A DNA stretch of 13,806 nt from Holophagaceae bacterium (GTDB taxonomy: Bacteria; Acidobacteriota; Holophagae; Holophagales; Holophagaceae): positions 1 through 13,806 of the forward strand of contig JANXYT010000473.1 in assembly GCA_025355915.1 (NCBI GenBank), given 5' to 3'. The notes beneath the pieces were generated by a model that worked only from the letters and a program-made list of their open reading frames with translations, had not been told where the DNA came from and did not search any database. This document shows positions 8,638 to 13,806 of the stretch, piece by piece. Numbering within the stretch: position 1 is the first letter of the stretch; each line of letters begins with the position of its first letter. A program made the translations under genes and the position numbers.

Positions 8638-9921
8638 GTGAAGATGCCTACGAAGTTGCTGATCGGATTCCTGCTCGGCGTCGTCCTGGGGCTCGTCGGC
8701 CACTACGGGTTCCCGATCGCAGCCGTGCCTGCCATGCGGTGGGTCACGGACCTCATGACCCTGATCGGATCGGTCTGGCTGCGGATCATCTTCATGGTGG
8801 TTGTTCCCTTGATCGGAGCGGGCCTGATGCTGGGTGTCTTCGAACTCGGCAGGGGGCGGAACCTCGGCCGGGTCGCCCTCAGCTCCGTGGCCTACACCCT
8901 GCTTCTCAGCTTCATGGCGGTCCTCATCGCCGTGGCCCTGGCCACCATCCTGAAACCCGGCGCTGGCATCACCTTCGACCGGCAGGTGTTGGCCCAGAAC
9001 CAGTCGGTCATCGCCATCCAGAAGTCCGTGGCGGCCGCCCAGGCCAAGCCGTGGTTCCAGTTCTTCGTGGATCTCCTGCCGCAAAACCCTCTGGACGCGG
9101 CGGTGCGCGCCTTCCAGGGCGAGATCATCTCCTTCATGTTCTTCTGTCTCTTCTTCGGTTTTGCCCTGAGCCTGACGGCATCGAGTGAAGAGAACGTCTT
9201 CGTCCGATGCCTAGCCACGGTTTTCGAGACCTCGCTCAAGGTCATCGAGATCGGCATGAAGCTGGCGCCTGTCGCCATCTTCTGCATCATCTTCAAGACC
9301 GTCTATGCACTGGGCGCGGGCTTCCTGGGCAATTTAGCTCTCTTCGTGGGCACCGTCGTGCTGGGTCTCCTGATCCAGCAGTTTGTCGTGTATGGCGGTG
9401 CCCTGGCCCTCTTCGGTCGGACCAATCCTTGGGAATTCTTCAAGAAATGCAAGGAAGTCTATCTGTATGCCTTCTCGACCGCCTCCTCCAACGCCACCCT
9501 CCCCATCGCCCTGGAGACCGCCGAACACGTGCTGAAGCTGCCTCCCCGGATCTCCCGTTTCGTGCTGACCGTTGGTGCCTCCGCGAACCAGAATGGAACG
9601 GCGCTTTTCGAGGGAGTCACGGTACTCTTCCTCGCGCAGGTCTATGGCATCCACCTGTCCATCGAAAGCCAGTTGGTGGTCGTGCTCATGTCCGTGCTCG
9701 CAGGCATCGGAACAGCCGGAGTACCCGGCGGATCCCTGCCGCTCATCGTGGTCCTCATGGTGCAGGTGGGCATTCCCGCCGAAGGCATCGGCCTGATCCT
9801 GGGTGTGGACCGCTTCCTGGATATGTGCCGGACCACGTTGAATGTCTCCGGCGACCTGGTCATCGCCAAGCTGGTCAGCGTCACCGCGGGCTACCACGAC
9901 GCCGCGGCCGAAGGCTCCTGA
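8638..9921 (+). CDS. Dicarboxylate/amino acid:cation symporter (DAACS/GltP family)
   Basis: Predicted 427-residue inner-membrane secondary carrier importing acidic amino acids or C4-dicarboxylates with Na+ or H+. The GTG at 8638 lies 8 bases after GGAGG; an ATG at 8644 would be too far from it. Fold landmarks: N-terminal helices from residue 5; hairpin-1 serine-rich loop STASSNATLP (280-289); the unwound TM7 motif, here NQNGT (317-321) instead of NMDGT; hairpin-2 region AGIGTAGVPGGSLPL (355-369); and TM8 DRFLDMCRTTLNVSGD (391-406). Asp395, Arg398, Thr399 and Asn402 occupy positions matching GltPh residues Asp394, Arg397, Thr398 and Asn401, which contact the substrate. Retained Arg398 argues for an acidic rather than neutral substrate. 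Replacement of the NMDGT Met and Asp by Gln and Asn is unusual and may alter cation coupling. Ends 73 bases from the convergent MFS gene. Confidence 0.93.
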   Translation: MKMPTKLLIGFLLGVVLGLVGHYGFPIAAVPAMRWVTDLMTLIGSVWLRIIFMVVVPLIGAGLMLGVFELGRGRNLGRVALSSVAYTLLLSFMAVLIAVALATILKPGAGITFDRQVLAQNQSVIAIQKSVAAAQAKPWFQFFVDLLPQNPLDAAVRAFQGEIISFMFFCLFFGFALSLTASSEENVFVRCLATVFETSLKVIEIGMKLAPVAIFCIIFKTVYALGAGFLGNLALFVGTVVLGLLIQQFVVYGGALALFGRTNPWEFFKKCKEVYLYAFSTASSNATLPIALETAEHVLKLPPRISRFVLTVGASANQNGTALFEGVTVLFLAQVYGIHLSIESQLVVVLMSVLAGIGTAGVPGGSLPLIVVLMVQVGIPAEGIGLILGVDRFLDMCRTTLNVSGDLVIAKLVSVTAGYHDAAAEGS

Positions 9922-9994
9922 GGGTCCTGGCCCTTCCATCTATCCAGACGCACCCGGGATCCCTTCACCCAGCACCAAACCTGCTTCGACCGAT

Positions 9995-11179
9995 TCAGAT
10001 CCCAGTGCGGGGGGCCGTTCCCGGTGTCCTGAACCGCACCAGCAGCAGCCCTGCGCCTCCGGCGATGACGAAGGTGGCCAGCCACACAACTCGCGGACCA
10101 GCCAGGGCATAGGTCAGCACCCCCAGCCAGGGACCCAGGGCCAGACCGGCGGCGAAGGTGAGGGAGAGCAGGCCCATGTATTCGCCGCGACGGTCGGGAG
10201 GCGCCAGGGTGGCCACGGCGTCGCTCATGGCGGGGAAGAGGATCATCTCGCCGAAGGTCCAGATCACCGTGGTGAGGATCAGCGTGGTGTACCCGGTGGC
10301 CCAGGCCGTCAGGCCGAAGCCGAGGGCGAGGCAGAGCGATCCAAGGAAGAGCTGGCGCCCGTGAGTCCAGTGGGCCATGGCCAGGTTCAGGGGCACCTCG
10401 AGCAGTACGATCAGCAGCGTGTTCACCGTGAACAGGAGGCCGAAGAAGCGGCTGCCCAATCCGAGATCGCGCACCACCCAGAGCGGCAGCGTGCCTTCGA
10501 TCTGGAAGAACACCATCAGCATGGGAATGAAGGGCAGCAGCAGGTAGGCCAGGTGCCGGTCCCGCCAGGGGCTTTGTCCGCGGGCATGGTCATGCGGCAG
10601 CAAGGGTGCGGGGGGCGCCTTCAGCACGAGGCTCAGCATCACGGCCCCGGCCAGGGTGCTGATGCCGTCGGTCCAGAACACCCAGCGGTAGCTGTGGTGG
10701 GCGATGAAGCCGCCCATGGCGGGACCCACGGCCATGCCCAGGTTGACGGAGAGACGGTGCAGCGCGAAGACAGCCTTGCGTTGCTCGGGCCCCGCGAGGC
10801 CCGTGAGCAGGGCCATGGCGCTGGGCCAGAACGCCTGCGTGAGCCCCGCCCACAAAAAGATCAACGCGAAGAGCAGCGGCTTGGTGGTGGCAAAGGGCAG
10901 TATCAGCAGCAAGGCTCCAGAAGACCAGAGGCTTGCCTTCAGCACGTGGACATGGCCCAGGCGATCCGCCAGACGGCCGGAAAAGGGCCCCGCCACCAGC
11001 GCGCCCGCCCCGTAGACCATCATTCCGTAGCCCGCCTCCGCTGGCGTCCAGCGCCGGCCCTCCGTGAGGTACAGCACCAGGAAGGGCAGGGCCATGGTGC
11101 CCAGGCGGTTGATCAGCGTGCTGATGCAGACCAGCCAGACTTCGCGGGGAAGGCCCTGAAGGCCGCGCCAAGGGTTCAT
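9995..11179 (-). CDS. MFS transporter, DHA1/MdtH-like drug efflux type
   Basis: Predicted 394-residue, 12-helix major facilitator protein, likely a proton-coupled exporter in the inner membrane. Motif A between helices 2 and 3 reads GPFSGRLADRLGH (64-76). The helix 4/5 region has HRLSVNLGMAVGPAMGG (141-157), with the Arg and the Gly-Pro pattern of motifs B/C typical of drug/H+ antiporters. A charged loop at about 188-208 separates the two halves, and a degenerate motif A-like PDRRGEYMGL (328-337) follows in the second half, as in MdtH-like members. Substrate unknown. Its start lies 9 bases after the sulfurtransferase stop on the same strand, with only a weak GGGTGG ribosome-binding site, so translation is probably coupled to that gene. 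Convergent with the symporter. Confidence 0.9.
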   Translation of the reverse strand: MNPWRGLQGLPREVWLVCISTLINRLGTMALPFLVLYLTEGRRWTPAEAGYGMMVYGAGALVAGPFSGRLADRLGHVHVLKASLWSSGALLLILPFATTKPLLFALIFLWAGLTQAFWPSAMALLTGLAGPEQRKAVFALHRLSVNLGMAVGPAMGGFIAHHSYRWVFWTDGISTLAGAVMLSLVLKAPPAPLLPHDHARGQSPWRDRHLAYLLLPFIPMLMVFFQIEGTLPLWVVRDLGLGSRFFGLLFTVNTLLIVLLEVPLNLAMAHWTHGRQLFLGSLCLALGFGLTAWATGYTTLILTTVIWTFGEMILFPAMSDAVATLAPPDRRGEYMGLLSLTFAAGLALGPWLGVLTYALAGPRVVWLATFVIAGGAGLLLVRFRTPGTAPRTGI

Positions 11180-11188
11180 CCACCCAGA

Positions 11189-12025
11189 CTAGCGTCTTTG
11201 CTGCGTCATCTCCCGGCCGCTCCGACACCACTCGCTCCAACTACCCACGTAGAGCGCGGCGCCGGTCAGGCCTGCGACCTCCAACGCCAGGAGGGTGTGA
11301 CAGGCCGTGACGCCGCTGCCGCAGTGGACGGTGAGCTGCGCGGGCGAGATGCCCCCCAGCAGGGCCTCGTACTGGTCTCGCAATGCCGCCGGTGATTTGA
11401 AGCGGCCATCGGGGCCCAGGTTCTCGTTCCAGGCCACGTTCATGGAGCCAGGAATGTGACCGGCCACGGGATCGAAGGGTTCTGCTTCGCCGCGCCAGCG
11501 CTCGGCGGAGCGCACATCCAGTAGGCGGCGGGCGGGATTGCGGCGCAGGGCTTCCACCCCATCCGCGTCCATCAGGGGAAGGCGCCAGTGATCGGCAGGA
11601 TAGGATGCGAGCGGAGCCACGCCAGGCATATCGACAGTCAGTGTCAATCCTGTTCCAAGCGCAGCCTGGAGCCCGCCGTCGAGCACGCAGACGCGCTTGT
11701 GCCCAAGGGCTCGCAGCATCCACCAGAGCCGGGCGGCAGCGTTGCCGCCGCCACTGGCGTCGTACACCACGACATCCGTCGCCGGATGGATGCCCCAGGC
11801 GCCCACCTGCGCGGCAAAACGGGCTACGGGCGGCAGGGGGTGGCGACCCCCTTGGGCAGGGTCATGGCCGGGGTCGGAGGCTGTGCTCAGGTGGCGGTTC
11901 AGATCCGCATGCAAGGCACCGGGCAGGTGGCCGGTGGCGTAGTCGGAGGGACCTTGCCGGGCGTCCAGCAGGCGGATTGAGGACAGGCGGGGGTAGAGGT
12001 CGGCAGCGGAGATGAGGGAGGACAT
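11189..12025 (-). CDS. Two-domain sulfurtransferase (rhodanese/3-mercaptopyruvate sulfurtransferase type)
   Basis: Predicted 278-residue cytoplasmic enzyme with two rhodanese domains, moving a sulfane sulfur from a donor (3-mercaptopyruvate or thiosulfate) to an acceptor. The N-terminal domain (about 1-125) is non-catalytic, with LLDAR (19-23), GHLPGALHAD (32-41) and VLDGGLQA (114-121). The C-terminal domain (about 150-278) holds LDVRSAERWRG (169-179), AGHIPGSMNVAW (188-199) and the active-site loop CGSGVTA with catalytic Cys235. CGSGVT favours mercaptopyruvate sulfurtransferase (SseA) over thiosulfate sulfurtransferase (CRKGVT). The second substrate arginine of SseA/human MPST (in EPR) appears replaced by Phe184 (EPF), so the donor is uncertain. 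The start is fixed by the first domain's expected N-terminus; the only purine-rich box, GGGAG, sits just 1 base before the ATG. Transcribed with the MFS gene, divergent from the TlpA-like gene. Confidence 0.92.
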   Translation of the reverse strand: MSSLISAADLYPRLSSIRLLDARQGPSDYATGHLPGALHADLNRHLSTASDPGHDPAQGGRHPLPPVARFAAQVGAWGIHPATDVVVYDASGGGNAAARLWWMLRALGHKRVCVLDGGLQAALGTGLTLTVDMPGVAPLASYPADHWRLPLMDADGVEALRRNPARRLLDVRSAERWRGEAEPFDPVAGHIPGSMNVAWNENLGPDGRFKSPAALRDQYEALLGGISPAQLTVHCGSGVTACHTLLALEVAGLTGAALYVGSWSEWCRSGREMTQQRR

Positions 12026-12093
12026 TCTCCCAGTATGAAGCGACCCCTTCGAGCGGTACCCTGAAGGCTGAAAACCAATTGACTGGAGCCCCC

Positions 12094-12648
12094 ATGTCCG
12101 ACACCTACGTTCCCGAATCCCGCTGGCGCATGCTGGCAGCGGTTCTGCTGGTGGGTGGCGGGTTGCTGCTGGGGGGCGTGGTGGTGTTTCGCGGCCTGTT
12201 CAGCGGGGGGGGCGAGGGGGTCGCCAAGGGCACGGACGTGAGCCCCGTGGCCTTCCGCGATGCCGCCGGGAACCGGCGCACCTTGGCGGACTTCAAGGGC
12301 AAGGTGGTGCTGGTGGACGTCTGGGCCACCTGGTGCCCGCCCTGCCGGAAGTCGCTGCCGGAGGTGGCGGAACTGCAGAAGGCCGGGGGCGACCGCTACG
12401 TGGTCCTGCCCATTTCCGTGGATCGCGGTGGCTGGGGCGATGTGACACCCTTCCTGGCGCAGAATCCGCAGCTCGGCCTTACGGCCTTCGTGCCCGACGG
12501 TGCCAAGGCCATGGACGCGTTCGGCGAGATCCCCGGCATCCCGACCACCCTCATCATCGACCGCGAAGGCAAGCTGGTGAAGCGCTGGTCCGGCTATGGC
12601 GAAGGCATGGCGAAGCGGGCGCTGGAGGAGGCGCTCACAGTGCGGTGA
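12094..12648 (+). CDS. TlpA-like membrane-anchored thioredoxin (thiol-disulfide oxidoreductase)
   Basis: Predicted 184-residue protein with one N-terminal membrane helix (about residues 12-36) and a periplasmic thioredoxin-like domain. The ATG at 12094 has GGAG 5 bases upstream; a TTG at 12079 lacks one. The Gly-rich linker (37-46) leads into the AhpC-TSA/Redoxin fold: RTLADFKGKVVLVDVWATWC (residues 62-81), CPPC redox centre with Cys81 and Cys84, VVLPISVDRGG (103-113), and the cis-proline GIPTTLIIDREGK (148-160, Pro150). The family (TlpA, ResA, CcmG) reduces specific periplasmic disulfides such as apocytochrome c, often fed by CcdA/DsbD. No cytochrome maturation or CcdA gene is adjacent, so the target is open. 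The same-strand lipoprotein gene follows after 46 bases, and the sulfurtransferase is divergent with a 68-base shared upstream region. Confidence 0.94.
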   Translation: MSDTYVPESRWRMLAAVLLVGGGLLLGGVVVFRGLFSGGGEGVAKGTDVSPVAFRDAAGNRRTLADFKGKVVLVDVWATWCPPCRKSLPEVAELQKAGGDRYVVLPISVDRGGWGDVTPFLAQNPQLGLTAFVPDGAKAMDAFGEIPGIPTTLIIDREGKLVKRWSGYGEGMAKRALEEALTVR

Positions 12649-12694
12649 GTCAACTTCCGGAGGCGGGCATCCGATGACAACCTAAGGGGGGGGC

Positions 12695-13201
12695 ATGTCT
12701 CGAGTCTGGTTGGGTCTGGCGGTGCTGCTCGCCCTGACGGGGTGCCGGGATGATCCCCGCCGCGTGGAAAACCAGAACCTCGGCATCGCCGCCACCTTTC
12801 CAGGACCCCCAAAGCTCCACCGCCACACGGATTCCGGGCCCTTCGGCGAGGTGGAATGGTTTGATCTGGCCATGAGCCCGGCGGGCCGTCTGGATGAGAC
12901 CTTCAGTGTCTCGGTGGGAAACCTTCCGCCTGGGGCCAAGGGGGGAACCACGCCCCGGGAGATTCTGACGACCTACCAGAATTTCCTCGGCTACCGGTTC
13001 GGGGCGATCCAACGCACGGATCTGCCCGGGGATAAGGGACCGGGTTTCCGTTACAAAGTGAAGGGCCCTAATTCGGGCCTCATCGAGGGCATCGTGGTCG
13101 TCCGTCGGGGCCGTCTGCATCACGCGCAGGCCATCGTCCGGAAGGACCGCGACCCGCGCACCGCGGCCTTCCTGGACGATTTCGAGGTCAGGACGCGCTA
13201 A
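12695..13201 (+). CDS. Small hypothetical lipoprotein
   Basis: Predicted 168-residue lipoprotein without a family I can name. The ATG at 12695 follows an AAGGGGG-type ribosome-binding site. The signal peptide is clear: Arg3, hydrophobic core WLGLAVLLAL and lipobox LTGC with the lipidated Cys17. Asp at position +2 of the mature protein (CRDD: Arg then Asp) does not clearly signal inner-membrane retention. The mature part begins with NLGIAATFPGPPKLH (28-42), a pattern (amphipathic strand then FPGxP) seen in many uncharacterised PsbP/Mog1-like exported proteins, and is alpha/beta with strands around 53-60, 70-76, 114-119 and 126-139. That fold suggestion is a guess. It lies 46 bases after the TlpA-like gene, possibly co-transcribed, and converges with the HAD gene with only 6 bases between stop codons. 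Confidence 0.85.
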   Translation: MSRVWLGLAVLLALTGCRDDPRRVENQNLGIAATFPGPPKLHRHTDSGPFGEVEWFDLAMSPAGRLDETFSVSVGNLPPGAKGGTTPREILTTYQNFLGYRFGAIQRTDLPGDKGPGFRYKVKGPNSGLIEGIVVVRRGRLHHAQAIVRKDRDPRTAAFLDDFEVRTR

Positions 13202-13207
13202 GACTTA

Positions 13208-13806
13208 TCAAAAGTACTGTTTAAGTGTGGCTTCGACGGCGGCAATCAGATGGTCTGCCGCGGCGTCCGGGGCCAGGTTCAGATGCCCGCCGGGGACCCG
13301 GTCGCCGATGCCCAGAAAAGGCAGGCCCGCGGCCCGCGCCGCCGCCAGGTCGTGGGGCCGGTCGCCGACATAGAGGTGCGGGCCTGGGCAGCCGTGGAGG
13401 GCCCGTTTCAGCAAATCCGTGCGGTTGTGGCGGGGTAGGGACCCCAGCCTGGGAATGGCCGCGTCGATCCCTAACACCTCGGCCTTGAAGGCCAGCAGGT
13501 CCGGGGAATTGCCGGAGACGAGCCACACCCGATGGGTCGCGGCCAACCGGTGCATGCCCTCCAGGACGCCCCCGTAACCCACGGCCGCACTCGCGCCCGG
13601 GGCGAATGCCCCCCGGAATCGCGCGAGACAGGCGGCTTCATAGGCGGCGTAGCCGGGCTCGTCCAGGCCCAGTCCGAAGCGCATGCGGTGCAGTTCGTCC
13701 ACGATCTCCCAATCCGTGGATCCGCAGCAACGACCCAGTTCTTCTGCTGTGGGCGCGGTCCCCCAGAGTGCGCCCAAGGCCTCGCGCAGCAGCACGAACC
13801 CGGAGC
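13208..13806 (-). CDS. HAD-superfamily phosphatase, 5' end cut by window edge
   Basis: Partial gene: the frame is open to the last base of the window, and the GTG at 13795 is probably an internal valine, so the true start lies beyond 13806. The visible 199-odd residues contain the cap region (helical, about 13600-13780) and three of the four HAD motifs. These are motif II WLVSGNS (Ser codon near 13516), motif III lysine in HNRTDLLKRAL (near 13408), and motif IV YVGDRPHD with two metal-binding aspartates (near 13363 and 13351), followed by AAARAAGLPFLGIG, the typical phosphoglycolate-phosphatase-like ending. Motif I (DxDGT, the nucleophile) should be just outside the window, since the leading residues SGFVLLREAL match what follows it. 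Substrate not predictable; phosphoglycolate phosphatase-like (Gph/PpaX) or another small-molecule phosphatase. Convergent with the lipoprotein gene. Confidence 0.88.
   Translation of the reverse strand, partial: SGFVLLREALGALWGTAPTAEELGRCCGSTDWEIVDELHRMRFGLGLDEPGYAAYEAACLARFRGAFAPGASAAVGYGGVLEGMHRLAATHRVWLVSGNSPDLLAFKAEVLGIDAAIPRLGSLPRHNRTDLLKRALHGCPGPHLYVGDRPHDLAAARAAGLPFLGIGDRVPGGHLNLAPDAAADHLIAAVEATLKQYF

Noticed and set aside
9842..11395. 517-codon plus-strand open frame antisense to the MFS gene
   Set aside because: Starts inside the symporter gene, runs antisense through the transporter, and is Gln/Gly/His-rich with no recognisable domain.

Overview
The window is a GC-rich (roughly two-thirds G+C by eye), gene-dense piece of a bacterial chromosome. 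I see no rRNA, tRNA, CRISPR array, transposase or phage gene. Several things suggest an Acidobacteriota genome, perhaps Holophagae/Geothrix-like: lipoproteins with FG-GAP repeats, a YIP1-type membrane protein in an adaptor/permease operon, and a palindromic 'CTTGGCG' intergenic repeat. This placement rests on general resemblance and is only moderately secure. There is no gene-free stretch over 300 bases. The longest are 6096-6312 (217 bases, a divergent promoter region) and 2701-2880 (180 bases, holding a large hairpin). Bases 1-54 hold nothing I can identify.

Left part (minus strand, 55-6095): a secreted FG-GAP/VCBS lipoprotein; an AtuA-family protein (acyclic terpene utilisation family); then, after the hairpin, an operon read leftward from 6095. 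That operon encodes a YIP1-family membrane protein, a HlyD/MacA-type periplasmic adaptor and a MacB/FtsX-type ABC permease. Junctions are extremely tight: 0 bases between the first two genes and a 1-base overlap between the last two. No ABC ATPase gene lies with them.

Middle (plus strand, 6313-9921): ornithine aminotransferase (rocD) with a plausible sigma-70 promoter and an inverted-repeat candidate operator; a small exported protein of unknown function; a stand-alone MOSC-domain protein; and a dicarboxylate/amino acid:cation symporter with an altered NMDGT motif (NQNGT). An ornithine-degrading aminotransferase and an acidic amino acid/dicarboxylate carrier fit amino acid metabolism, but nothing shows they are co-regulated.

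Right part (9995-13806): a two-gene minus-strand unit (two-domain sulfurtransferase with a CGSGVTA loop, then an MFS exporter), a divergent plus-strand pair (membrane-anchored TlpA-like thioredoxin, then an unknown small lipoprotein), and a convergent HAD-family phosphatase cut by the right edge.

Most of this is ordinary housekeeping and accessory metabolism. I do not see a convincing new defence or mobile system. The items most worth checking are the altered symporter motif, the ATPase-less adaptor/permease operon, the rocD inverted repeats and the palindromic repeat.
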